NCBI GenBank assembly: GCA_903854305.1
Contig: CAINWC010000315.1
Location: 1 to 13,270 of the forward strand
Direction: 5' to 3'
DNA from: an uncultured Pseudomonadota bacterium
GTDB lineage: Bacteria; Pseudomonadota; Gammaproteobacteria; Burkholderiales; Methylophilaceae
DNA: 13,270 bases
Both the position numbers and the translations under genes were made by a program. The notes beneath the pieces were generated by a model that was not told the DNA's origin, did no database searches, and worked only from the letters and a program-made list of their open reading frames with translations. Below are positions 1-7,348 of the stretch, piece after piece; position 1 is the stretch's first letter; each line of letters begins with the position of its first letter.

Positions 1-920
1 ATCACTCCGTGATAAGGTGCCGTCATTACGCTCTGACTTGTCCCAGACAGGCACATGCGGCTCAATCCCTTTATCATTGACCATCCAGTCCAGCATTGGC
101 GCAGTGCCATAATTGGTATCTCCTACAAGGCGTTTGGGCTTAATGTCGTATTTCTCTTCGACCCGATCAACCATGAGTTTGGTCGCGTTTGACTCTGCCG
201 TTTTGCTGACAGAGGACGCTTAACATCGACAATAATGCCTGCATCTAGATCAATGAGATAGTTGGTGCAGTAGGCAAAGTAAGCTGGGCCATTCGCTGCT
301 GTCCAACTTGAGGATGGATCTGTCAGTGAAATTGACTTTGGTATTGGGCCACATGGATTTGCAACTTCCAGTGCTGCCAGATATTCTCTGACAGGACGGG
401 TCGCATCTTTGGGGTTGCCCCAATCAACGACTTCCTCGCCAGGAACGGCATGTTGACGTTGGGCATCGGCTTTGATGATGCTGGCATCCGTAGCAAACCC
501 CTCACCACGCACCATACCTTCTTTCATGCAACGTTGTAATACGGTTTCAAACAAGTAGCGAAAAGTATCGCTATCACGGAATCGGCCATGTCTGTTTTTA
601 GAGAAGGTAGAATGGTCTGGCACTGAATCCTCTAGACCTAATCGACAGAACCAGCGGTAGGCTAGATTAAGATGCACTTCCTCACATAGACGGCGTTCAG
701 AGCGAATACCAAAGCTATAACCAATGATCAGCATCCGAATCATCAACTCTGGATCAATGGATGGCCTGCCGGTGTGGCTGTAAAACTCAGCTAGGTATTG
801 ACGCAGCTCACTTAAATCAAGGTAATGATCAATACCACGCAACAAATGATTCTGTGGAACGTGATCTTCAAGGTTAAAGGAGTAGAACAGCTTGTTATTA
901 CCACCTGAATTACAACCCAT
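1..920 (-). pseudogene. IS1182-family transposase, frameshifted and cut by the window edge
   Basis: DDE transposase of an insertion sequence. The N-terminal part has the DUF772-like region typical of IS1182/IS5-type transposases (about residues 50-95, including GRPSIDPELMIRML and RRLCEEV). The first catalytic Asp is about residue 145, in GFATDASIIKADA. After DAGIIVDV the frame goes wrong and ends at 123. Reading one base over restores a convincing continuation (SKTAESNATKLMVDRVEEKY, then VGDTNYGT with the second catalytic Asp near 100-110) that stays open to position 1. One missing base at about 220-222 explains this: the expected codons for DVEASSVSKTAE reappear if one G is added on the coding strand. 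The third catalytic residue (Glu) would lie outside the window. The ATG at 920 has an AGGAT upstream. The copy is probably inactive. Family assignment is from motifs, not from a search. Confidence 0.88.
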
Positions 921-990
921 TATGATGACTTATCCTATATAAATCAATGTGTTAATTATAATTTATACGGAAAAGATTGTCTATATTTAG

Positions 991-1012
991 GAGGGGTTTT
1001 CAACAGAATCGG
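991..1012. repeat. probable IS terminal inverted repeat (outer end)
   Basis: About 70-90 bases upstream of the transposase start lies GAGGGGTTTTCAACAGAATC, which looks like the terminus of IS1182/IS5-type elements (TTCTGTTGAAAA read towards the gene). A 12-bp perfect palindrome, AATCGGCCGATT (1007-1018), overlaps it. The partner end lies outside the window, so neither the exact boundary nor a target duplication can be verified. Confidence 0.35.
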
Positions 1013-1033
1013 CCGATTTCGCTGTTTAGCGCT

Positions 1034-1104
1034 GTCTGCTTTCAGACTTCCCAATTGCAGACTTTTCACATTGGCACTTGCGACCCAAACAGCAATTTAG
1101 AGCT
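1034..1104. repeat. degenerate dispersed repeat, copy A
   Basis: Three words occur here in the same order and orientation as at 6804-6927: GTCTGCTTT (1034-1042), CTTGCGACCCA (1077-1087) and TTTAGAGCT (1096-1104). The spacing differs (43 and 19 bases here, 88 and 27 there), so these would be eroded copies with indels. The last word ends exactly where response-regulator-like coding stops, suggesting that an insertion or recombination joint lies here. Confidence 0.35.
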
Positions 1105-1244
1105 TAGATTGCCTCATCAATGGTACTAGCCTCAAATATTTTCGCGCTAGGAATCTCGATGTTAAGCATCATACGGAGTCCAGAGCGGAACATGGCATGG
1201 TCATCTATCAACAAAATATTCGGAAATGGTAAAGTGATATCCAT
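1104..1244 (-). pseudogene. N-terminal fragment of a NarL/LuxR-family response regulator
   Basis: A 46-codon open frame starting ATG at 1244 and stopping at 1104-1106. Its product contains NILLIDDHAMFRSGLRMML and then KIFEASTIDEAI. This is the beta1-alpha1 part of a receiver domain with the acidic pair (Asp14, Asp15) followed by His, the usual DDH of NarL/FixJ-type regulators. A full regulator is about 210 residues; the phospho-acceptor Asp (around residue 55-60), the Lys of beta5 and the DNA-binding HTH are all missing. Homology ends at the stop, next to repeat-like DNA (1034-1104). It is therefore a relic, not a functional regulator. It is divergent from the fimbrial operon; the parent gene may have regulated that operon, but that is inference. 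Confidence 0.8.
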
Positions 1245-1250
1245 ATTTAT

Positions 1251-1271
1251 GTTATTTAACAGTTAAATAAC
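1251..1271. repeat. perfect 21-bp inverted repeat in the fimbrial upstream region
   Basis: GTTATTTAAC, one central A, then GTTAAATAAC: two perfect 10-base arms. It sits 6 bases upstream of the response-regulator relic and 12 bases before the -35 of the proposed fimbrial promoter. Placement and symmetry suit a dimeric regulator's binding site. An AT-rich hairpin without a T-run makes a terminator less likely. Confidence 0.55.
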
Positions 1272-1283
1272 ATTAATTGCAAC

Positions 1284-1312
1284 TTGTTTAATTCTTTAAA
1301 TTTATTTATACT
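1284..1312 (+). promoter_or_regulatory. sigma70-like promoter for the fimbrial operon
   Basis: TTGTTT at 1284-1289 and TATACT at 1307-1312 are separated by 17 bases. This would start transcription near 1319 and leave a leader of about 110 nt before the pilin ATG at 1432. The leader starts with a perfect palindrome, AATTTGCAAATT (1315-1326). Prediction from consensus only. Confidence 0.45.
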
Positions 1313-1431
1313 TCAATTTGCAAATTAATCCTACTAATTATTCAAATTTCATCATTAAAAAATACAGGCACATAATCTAGGCGCTTTTAAGTATGAAAAA
1401 AAATAGTTTTAGCAAATTTTTGGAGATTATT

Positions 1432-1914
1432 ATGAATAGATTTAACAAGTTACTACTTGCCTATGCATTAGGAGTAGTTTCAACATCAGTGTCTGCTGGA
1501 GTAGCCTCAACAACATTTATTGTCTCGGCCACAGTTGTCGGAACTTGTACGATAAGTACCACGGCCCTACCGCTTGGTACAATCAATTCCCCTGTCAATG
1601 CAAATATTGATGTGGCTGGTTTGTTAATTGCTAGCTGTTCAAGTGGTGCGCCATATACCATCAATATGAGTGCAGGTAATGGAACTATTACAAGTCGAAA
1701 AATGCTTAGTGGTAGCAATCAATTGAATTATGCTTTGTACTATGATAGTGCGCGTACCAGCAACTGGGGAGATGGTACCGTCGGCAATCTCGGATTAACT
1801 GGTACTGGTATTGGCGCAGCGCAATCAATACCCATTTACGCGCGCGTATTGTCAGCCCAAACTCCAGTGATTGGTTTGTACAGCGACATCATCACGGTAA
1901 CCATCACGTATTAA
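1432..1914 (+). CDS. Csu-type (SCPU-domain) fimbrial major subunit
   Basis: A secreted 160-residue pilin of the spore-coat-U (SCPU) family, the building block of archaic Csu-type chaperone-usher fibres. A signal peptide covers residues 1-22 (cleavage SVSA|GVA). The mature part has the family's Cys pair, Cys39 and Cys69, expected to form one disulfide in the incomplete Ig-like fold. It also has the late LNYALYYDSART segment and a beta-strand C-terminus (IGLYSDIITVTITY) typical of SCPU proteins. I chose the ATG at 1432 over the one at 1393 because GGAG lies 7 bases upstream of 1432 and the signal peptide then has a normal length. As the first gene, right after the promoter and separated from the next gene by 93 nt, it is probably the most expressed subunit. 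The family call is firm; the major-subunit role is inferred from position. Confidence 0.88.
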   Translation: MNRFNKLLLAYALGVVSTSVSAGVASTTFIVSATVVGTCTISTTALPLGTINSPVNANIDVAGLLIASCSSGAPYTINMSAGNGTITSRKMLSGSNQLNYALYYDSARTSNWGDGTVGNLGLTGTGIGAAQSIPIYARVLSAQTPVIGLYSDIITVTITY

Positions 1915-2007
1915 TCACACACTACTCAATCGCCGACAAGTAAATTTCTGCCGAGGCGAGAAGGTGTCATGAATATTTGGTTAAAATAAAAATAGGGATT
2001 AAGACAC

Positions 2008-2745
2008 GTGCATAACCAAAGTGTTAATTTTTTGGCTTGTATTTTAGCTATCATAGGTTTTATGGTCATTGTAATAGCCCCATTTACGGCGAGTGCGGGT
2101 ACCTTTAGCGTGACTCCTCTCAGGGTGACAATAAAATCTAATGAAGCTTCAACTTCATTTGTACTTTCAAATCAGGGGAACGAGTCTACTCTAGTACAAA
2201 CTGAACTCTTGGCTTGGTCACAGCTAGAAGGTGATGATGTTTTAGTGCCTACTAATGACTTAGTTGTCTCTCCACCCATATTTCAGTTGGCTCCAGGTGC
2301 TGCACATACCATACGTGTTGGATTGTTGAATGGTGCAGATAGATCAAGTGAATTAAGTTATCGACTTTTTTTGCAGGAAGTACCCACCCAAAAGAAAAAT
2401 AACGAGCAAGGGATTAGTACAGTTTTGCGTCTAGGATTACCAGTATTTATTATGCCGACAACTCATTTAAAAACTATGTTTAAATGGCATGCAATAAGAG
2501 CACCTAGTGGTGGAATGACCTTAGTGCTGAAAAATTTAAGTAATACACACATCCAAGCAATCAACTGTAAGATTCATGATGAAAATGGCATTTTGATTTC
2601 GGAGCAGAAACTCGCTACTTACATTCTTTCTGGGCAGTCACACTCATGGCAGATTAAGTCTAGTAGTATCTTGCACGGGGATCACATTACTCTAAATATG
2701 CATACTGACAACGAGGATATTGAAACTCTGGTCACCCTCGAGTGA
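2008..2745 (+). CDS. csuC: Csu-type periplasmic fimbrial chaperone (PapD-like)
   Basis: A 245-residue periplasmic chaperone that would bind pilin subunits by donor-strand complementation, keep them soluble and deliver them to the usher. The signal peptide is residues 1-30 (TASA|GTF). The N-terminal Ig-like domain has TPLRVTI, with Arg39 matching the conserved subunit-anchoring Arg. Next come the PapD-family core PPIFQLAPGAAHTIRVGL (about 89-106) and the SYRLFLQEVP strand (117-126). A short second domain follows from about 150. The start is GTG at 2008 with AGGGA about 10 bases upstream. The only later Met, at residue 19, would cut off most of the signal peptide. The gene follows the pilin gene and precedes the usher by 17 nt, so it is co-transcribed. 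Confidence 0.88.
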   Translation: MHNQSVNFLACILAIIGFMVIVIAPFTASAGTFSVTPLRVTIKSNEASTSFVLSNQGNESTLVQTELLAWSQLEGDDVLVPTNDLVVSPPIFQLAPGAAHTIRVGLLNGADRSSELSYRLFLQEVPTQKKNNEQGISTVLRLGLPVFIMPTTHLKTMFKWHAIRAPSGGMTLVLKNLSNTHIQAINCKIHDENGILISEQKLATYILSGQSHSWQIKSSSILHGDHITLNMHTDNEDIETLVTLE

Positions 2746-2762
2746 TTATTTAATAGACTCCA

Positions 2763-5105
2763 ATGAAGTTTGTTCTCTGGCACCTATTTCTGGTGGTTAT
2801 TGAAGTTATTCAAGGGGCTACTGCAATGGCTGGTGAGCTTGATGCAAACGCGTCAAGCTCAAGTGTGAATGGCGCATCACTGGGCTCGGCGCTTTACGCC
2901 ATACGGTTAAATGGCAAGGATATGGGAGATGCCTTAATTCTGCATGGGTTAGACGGAAGTATATCAGTACGGGGATCCGATCTCTATGCATGGAGGTTGC
3001 ATCAACCAGATGCCCCCCCGATAACATTTATAGGGGAATCTTATTACCCACTGTCGGCCTATCCGAATATTCATTTAAGCGTCAATGAAGATCAGCAGTT
3101 GCTAGTTTTGGAAATCCCCCCTAAAAATTTCATCACAAGTGTATTTGATCAACAATCTGTCAACGCCAAAGCCGTTTTGCCTAGCAGTATTGGTGGCTTC
3201 GGTAACTATGATTTGTTCTACAATGAAGCTAGAGGTTCAAAAGCTTTGAATGGGCTTTTTGAAGCAGGTATTTTTACACAACAGGGTATCGGAACAAGTA
3301 CTTTTTTAGCACAAACTGGCGATTTGGCGTCTCATATTACTCGGCTAGAAACTGCTTGGACGCACGATTTTCCAGACGACATGACGACGCTTACACTGGG
3401 CGATGCAATTGGTGTAAGTGGCTTATGGGGAAGACCTGTACGTTTCGGTGGATTTCGCTATGGAACAAATTATGCAACGCAACCAGGATTTATTACTCAA
3501 CCATTACCAAGATTAAGTGGTCAAGTTGACTTACCCTCCACGACAGAGCTTTATGTTAACAATGTTTTGCGGCAGCAAGGAACTCTACCTTCTGGCCCAT
3601 TTCAAATCAATAATCTACCAGTAATCAACGGTCAAGGAGATGTGAGCCTTGTTGTACACGATCTGTTAGGTCGTGAGGTTGTAATTAATCAACCATATTA
3701 TGCTAGTAATAAGCTCTTACGCGAGGGGCTTGTAGAGAAATCTGCTGAACTTGGCTTTATACGCAACAATTTTGGTGGTAGCAGTGATGGGTATGGACGT
3801 TTTATCGCTACTATGCAAGAACGTAAGGGAATTAGTGACGGAGTTACAGGTGAAATTCGCACTGAATTATTACATAATCAGCTAACCGCAGGAGCTGGTG
3901 GCAGCATGTCTTTTCCATCTCTCGGTGTATTCAGTGCAGGGGCTGCCATTAGTCATAATGCGACAGGTAATGGGGGGCTAGTATCGATCGCTTTCGATCG
4001 GCAAGTGATGCGCGGCATTAGTTTTGGATTCCACTCACAATGGACCACTCATGATTTCACTCAGTTAGGCTTGCAAACAGGCCAGCTAGCACCGGCATTG
4101 GTGATGAGTACAGGTGTTGGCTATAATACAAGTCAAAATGGCTCACTGGGATTGTCATATGTAACTCAAATTAATCGCGGCACTTTAAATAATGAAATAC
4201 TCACAGCGAGTTACAGTAAGAGTATTTTCAGATCATCTTCACTGATTTTTACTGCGTTGAAGACATTGAGCGGCGAGCCAAGTCAGGCTGTTTTTCTTGC
4301 TCTCTCAGTAAGTCTTGGTGGACGAAGTAATGTATCGGTAAATTCTGTTGCACAGGCTAATGCCAACCAATTAACAACGCAATATCAAGAAAACCTTCCA
4401 GCTGGCAGTGGGTATGGCTATCGCATTCTTGCTTCTGAAGGCGAACACAGTAGTCGACAAGAAATTCAGTTGTCTGGGCAGCATGGCGCTGGCACTTATA
4501 GTGTGGCAGCCGGCAGAGCTGGCAATTTAACCGCATACCAAGCCTCCGCCAGTGGAGGTGTTGCGATTGTAGACGGTAAGGCTTATTTATCCCGCCGTAT
4601 AAGCAATAGCTTTGGTGTGGTACAAATACCAGATTTCTCAAATATTGGCATTTATCTTAACAACCAGCTTGTTACACACACCGATTCGCAAGGATATGCC
4701 ATGTTACCTAACCTACTAGCATATCAAAGTAATATGGTACGAGTTGAGGTTAATGATCTACCTTTTGAAGCGCAAATTGACGCAACCCAAATAGATGCTA
4801 TCCCTTATTTCCGCAGCTACATAAAGCTTAAATTTCCTGTAAAGCATAGTCGTGGTGGATTGTTGCATATATATTTGGCTGACGGCCTACCTATGCCAGC
4901 TGGAAGTACCGTTGTTATTAATGGGCAAATTGATCAATTTTTGGTAGCTGACCGTGGGGAAGTATATGTTACGGGACTTTCTGAAAACAATAAATTACGC
5001 GCAAGCTGGAACGAACAGAGTTGTGAGTTTAATGTCACTCTAGAATCTGGATTGGGGCCTGTTCCTAAATTAGGAACTTACACATGTACTGGAGTACAAC
5101 GATGA
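2763..5105 (+). CDS. csuD: Csu-type outer-membrane fimbrial usher (FimD/PapC superfamily)
   Basis: A 780-residue outer-membrane usher that accepts chaperone-subunit complexes, catalyses donor-strand exchange and threads the fibre to the surface. The signal peptide is residues 1-23 (TAMA|GEL). A periplasmic N-terminal domain (about 30-130) is followed by a long beta-barrel region of short amphipathic strands. Usher signatures include GLWGRPVRFGGFRYGTNYAT, the plug-like stretch ELYVNNVLRQQGTLPSGPF and GQGDVSLVVHDLLGREV. The C-terminal domain carries a Cys pair (EQSCEF and YTCTG) as in PapC-type ushers. The length fits the CsuD group. The usher stop (5103-5105) overlaps the next start as ATGA, indicating translational coupling. 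No frameshift or internal stop is seen, so it should be functional. Confidence 0.92.
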   Translation: MKFVLWHLFLVVIEVIQGATAMAGELDANASSSSVNGASLGSALYAIRLNGKDMGDALILHGLDGSISVRGSDLYAWRLHQPDAPPITFIGESYYPLSAYPNIHLSVNEDQQLLVLEIPPKNFITSVFDQQSVNAKAVLPSSIGGFGNYDLFYNEARGSKALNGLFEAGIFTQQGIGTSTFLAQTGDLASHITRLETAWTHDFPDDMTTLTLGDAIGVSGLWGRPVRFGGFRYGTNYATQPGFITQPLPRLSGQVDLPSTTELYVNNVLRQQGTLPSGPFQINNLPVINGQGDVSLVVHDLLGREVVINQPYYASNKLLREGLVEKSAELGFIRNNFGGSSDGYGRFIATMQERKGISDGVTGEIRTELLHNQLTAGAGGSMSFPSLGVFSAGAAISHNATGNGGLVSIAFDRQVMRGISFGFHSQWTTHDFTQLGLQTGQLAPALVMSTGVGYNTSQNGSLGLSYVTQINRGTLNNEILTASYSKSIFRSSSLIFTALKTLSGEPSQAVFLALSVSLGGRSNVSVNSVAQANANQLTTQYQENLPAGSGYGYRILASEGEHSSRQEIQLSGQHGAGTYSVAAGRAGNLTAYQASASGGVAIVDGKAYLSRRISNSFGVVQIPDFSNIGIYLNNQLVTHTDSQGYAMLPNLLAYQSNMVRVEVNDLPFEAQIDATQIDAIPYFRSYIKLKFPVKHSRGGLLHIYLADGLPMPAGSTVVINGQIDQFLVADRGEVYVTGLSENNKLRASWNEQSCEFNVTLESGLGPVPKLGTYTCTGVQR

Positions 5106-5578
5106 AGTATTTTCACAGACAATTCCTTATCATCATGGTTCTTTTAGCTTGGTGCCCGCAGGCAGAGGCAGTATGCAGTACAGTAAGCGTGAGTACGATA
5201 GGGTTGGCGTTCGGTAATTATGATCCAGCCAGTGCTGTACCTACATATACTACAGGCAATATTTCAATAATATGTACTGGCATTGCTGGGGCAAACTCAG
5301 CATATACCATCGGTTTAGGTGGAATTTTGTCTGGGAATTCTTTGCGCTATATGACATCAGCTTCGGGTAGTTTACTGAAATATAACATATATGAAGACGT
5401 GGCTCGTAGCATCGTGTGGGGAAGCGGACAAGGAAATACGCAATTAGTCACGGACTCATATACACTGACCACAGCCAATATTCCTTATAATTATCCAATA
5501 TATGGTGCAATACTTGCTATGCAGAATGTATCTGTAGGGGTTTACTATGACGTCATTAATGTCATTGTTAATTTTTAG
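5102..5578 (+). CDS. second SCPU-domain fimbrial subunit (minor or tip candidate)
   Basis: A secreted SCPU-family protein of 158 residues. The signal peptide is 1-23 (AEA|VCS). Mature Cys25 and Cys58 fit the conserved disulfide, and the C-terminal YPIYGAI and GVYYDVINVIVNF resemble the pilin's end. The ATG at 5102 is preferred over 5084: GGAG (5091-5094) lies upstream, the ATG overlaps the usher stop (ATGA), and it gives a clean signal peptide. In the Acinetobacter Csu system the gene after the usher encodes CsuE, a two-domain tip adhesin of about twice this length. Here there is only one SCPU domain, so it is either a minor subunit or an unusually small tip protein. No terminator is obvious after the stop. 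Confidence 0.85.
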   Translation: MKYFHRQFLIIMVLLAWCPQAEAVCSTVSVSTIGLAFGNYDPASAVPTYTTGNISIICTGIAGANSAYTIGLGGILSGNSLRYMTSASGSLLKYNIYEDVARSIVWGSGQGNTQLVTDSYTLTTANIPYNYPIYGAILAMQNVSVGVYYDVINVIVNF

Positions 5579-5796
5579 AGTTCTTGGATCGCTTTGATGA
5601 GTTTACTGACGAAATTCGTACATAGCAGTTGGTGGTGAGCAATAAAGCTTTATGCTAATTAGCCACCCTGAAAAACTCGCAATAAATTGATTTAATTACG
5701 TAATAGCAAGTCATCAAAGCAGTCATTGAAAAATCAAAGTTACCATTGCTGTGCGGCTTGACTGCGCATCGTCTGTGTTGACTGTAGCGTTGGAAG
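5579..5796. other. decayed intergenic DNA between fimbrial operon and gene relic
   Basis: No convincing gene. AGCCACCCTGAAAAACTCGC (5661-5680) looks like an IS terminus. A minus-strand frame (5655-5870) and a short plus-strand frame ending VIEQWLYIERTLSKLEPLLE (stop near 5852) are both open here, but neither has a recognisable start or family. They may be remnants of one mobile element. Confidence 0.3.
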
Positions 5797-6388
5797 TCAT
5801 TGAGCAGTGGCTTTATATTGAGCGCACCTTGTCCAAGTTGGAGCCTTTGCTCGAATAACATTTGACTCATCCTCGCTCGGGTTTATCTGGTCCCGCTTGA
5901 TGGGTGAGCGCGACGCATTATATTCAGTTACTACTTTATGAAATTTAGTAATATCTTGGAGCTCATTATTGAATTCACTCACATTATTAATTAAGTCGCT
6001 TTGGGTGCTGGTTAGAAGGTCAACCCATTTTCACAAACTTCAGATGGTGGGTCTTTTGAGAAAAATCCTTTGACCACTAGCCCCCCCGCCAGAGCGGCCT
6101 TACCAATTACCCTATTTCTAAACTCATCTGCTAATTTTTCTCCCTGTGAGGTTTTGATTTGTAAGCTAACGTATTGGAGCCAATCTTTAGCAGCCTCAAA
6201 GTATTGTCCATTGCGTAGATACCAGCTTAAAAAGGCGTCACTTGGTTTTTTTGATAATCCAGGAACCATCATGCATGCTTTTGATACTGCAACAACTACA
6301 GAGGTAAACGTGAACACATACACAACAGCAGCATCTCTTTGTTCTGTAATAGGAAGTGGTTCGGGGCTTTGTAAAGAGCTTTCTGCAT
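5797..6388 (-). pseudogene. unrecognised protein gene broken by one or two one-base deletions
   Basis: The main open frame runs from 6323 (GTG) to 6012 and contains a hydrophobic stretch (VVYVFTFTSVVVAVSKACMMV) and a soluble, helix-rich part (WYLRNGQYFEAAKDWLQYVS, then LADEFRNRVIGKAAL). It stops just after SEVCENGLTF. If one G is added to the GGG run near 6020, the frame continues as ENGVDLLTSTQSDLINNVSE and on through ELQDITKFHKVVTEYNAS, ending at 5797. Upstream of the GTG the same frame is open to PEPLPITEQRDAA and ESSLQ but has no ATG. The ATG at 6388 reaches it only if one base is restored nearby. The last 30 or so codons (from SPIKRDQ) look unlike the rest and may be foreign sequence. 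I do not recognise the family. The opposite-strand open frame at 6070-6390 is unlike a protein and is judged a shadow. Confidence 0.45.
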
Positions 6389-6478
6389 GAAACTATGCTG
6401 AAAGTAGAATGCAACAAGTACAAACAAATAGTTTTGAGCGTTTTAAAAATATCATGTCTTGCTTTCTAAATTATGGGA

Positions 6479-6532
6479 TGCTAACGAATTAAGGGGCACA
6501 GTTAGCGCGTCACGCTTGAATAATGGGTTATG
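6479..6532. repeat. imperfect hairpin with attC-like layout
   Basis: The outer arms TAAC (6482-6485) and GTTA (6527-6530) and the inner arms ATTA (6488-6491) and TAAT (6521-6524) pair symmetrically across a 2x2 internal loop. A small central stem, AGCG/CGCT (6504-6507, 6513-6516), sits inside. AAC...GTT outer boxes with a second paired box and an irregular centre match the plan of integron attC sites. It is shorter than usual attC sites and the RYYYAAC box is imperfect. No integrase is in the window. Confidence 0.22.
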
Positions 6533-6803
6533 TTTTAATTTTTGAAAGATGAACATTTAAACGCCAAAAAATAATCTGAACTCCAATCATTTAGTAAAAC
6601 GCTTTTTAAATGACTAATTCTTTGATTTTTTAATTGGATGACAGACTTCTTTTGATAATACATTTATGTGAATAAATGTTATAAGGTCCAAAAAGACCAA
6701 TTAGCATGAGTTGTAAAACAGTGTCCAACAGCCAATCACACATTGCGGCCTACTAGCCTTAATTGGCAATGACTCTTAATGGCCGAAAGTCCCGATTATC
6801 AAA

Positions 6804-6927
6804 GTCTGCTTTGTAGTATTTCACTCTTTTATATTTTGAACTGCAAGCTTAAGAAATTTCACTACTCAAAAGCCGACGCTGAGAATCGGAGCTTGCGACC
6901 CACTACAGAATTGGCATATTTAGAGCT
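6804..6927. repeat. degenerate dispersed repeat, copy B
   Basis: Carries GTCTGCTTT (6804-6812), CTTGCGACCCA (6892-6902) and TTTAGAGCT (6919-6927) in the same order and orientation as copy A at 1034-1104. It lies about 125 bases from the broken end of the kinase gene, as copy A abuts the broken response regulator. Confidence 0.35.
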
Positions 6928-7051
6928 CTACTAAAATTGGCAATAAGGTATAGGGAAATTAAATAAGCTAGAACTAACAATCCGTTGGTTATAAAAGACT
7001 GAGGTGAAAGCTCCTCCTTCCAACCACATACAGCCAAATGCAGTGCACAGA

Positions 7052-7348
7052 TTATTCCAATAGGTGGTCCTCTATAAGCCATAAATGATCATGATAAGGA
7101 TCTGCAAGCTTGCCAGACTCATAAACTTGGGGGACTCTGCCATTTCCAATAGCATTTACAGAGGCAATTTCCCTATCAAATCGTTCAGAGCTTGAATTTG
7201 GTATAAGTAACTTAAGTGCGACCTTACCATGTTGAAGATGGTTCGCAGCATAAACTGTTTTTTGCCCTCCAGTAGCTACATATTGAAACCCATTTAAACT
7301 TGTTAGTTGCTGTGATAGAACATCCAAGTTATAGGGGTGGGAAGACAT
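7052..7348 (-). CDS. truncated Ser/Thr protein kinase, N-lobe only
   Basis: A 98-residue protein matching just the N-lobe of a eukaryotic-like protein kinase. It has a glycine-rich loop variant GGQKTVYAA (27-35), the ATP-anchoring Lys46 in KVALKLL, an alpha-C Glu60 in RFDREIASV, and a hinge-like LWLIEDHL (89-96). It then stops two residues later. The catalytic loop (HRD), the metal-binding DFG and the whole C-lobe are missing, so it cannot phosphorylate as it stands. A normal kinase domain is 250-300 residues. Its ATG shares one base with the stop of the upstream nuclease gene (TAATG), which implies co-translation and joint function in the parent locus. It is either a relic after a deletion near 7052 or an ATP-binding accessory domain. 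I favour relic. Confidence 0.75.
   Translation of the reverse strand: MSSHPYNLDVLSQQLTSLNGFQYVATGGQKTVYAANHLQHGKVALKLLIPNSSSERFDREIASVNAIGNGRVPQVYESGKLADPYHDHLWLIEDHLLE

Larger units (their letters stand above)
6389..7051. other. 663-bp gene-poor, repeat-bearing gap
   Basis: AT-rich DNA with no supportable gene. It holds an attC-like imperfect hairpin (6479-6532) and the second copy of a degenerate dispersed repeat (6804-6927). On the minus strand I looked for the missing kinase C-lobe (HRD, DFG) downstream of 7052 and found nothing like it. The stretch therefore looks like scar tissue from past insertions and deletions. Confidence 0.5.

Noticed and set aside
1251..1271. Rho-independent terminator at the 21-bp palindrome
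   Set aside because: The arms are AT-rich, the loop is one base and no T-run follows on either strand.
1945..1965. Attenuator hairpin between pilin and chaperone genes
   Set aside because: Only a GCC/GGC core pairs and no T-run follows; too weak to call.
5655..5870. Minus-strand open frame beginning MSQMLFEQRLQLGQ
   Set aside because: No recognisable family, no ribosome site, and a plus-strand frame is also open there. Kept only as part of the decayed region.
6070..6390. Plus-strand open frame of 106 codons
   Set aside because: Composition is unlike a protein and it lies opposite the frame with better protein character (5797-6388 minus), so it is judged a shadow.
6389..7051. CRISPR array or guide-type RNA in the gap near the Tn7-like cargo
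   Set aside because: No direct repeats with regular spacing are seen here or elsewhere in the window.
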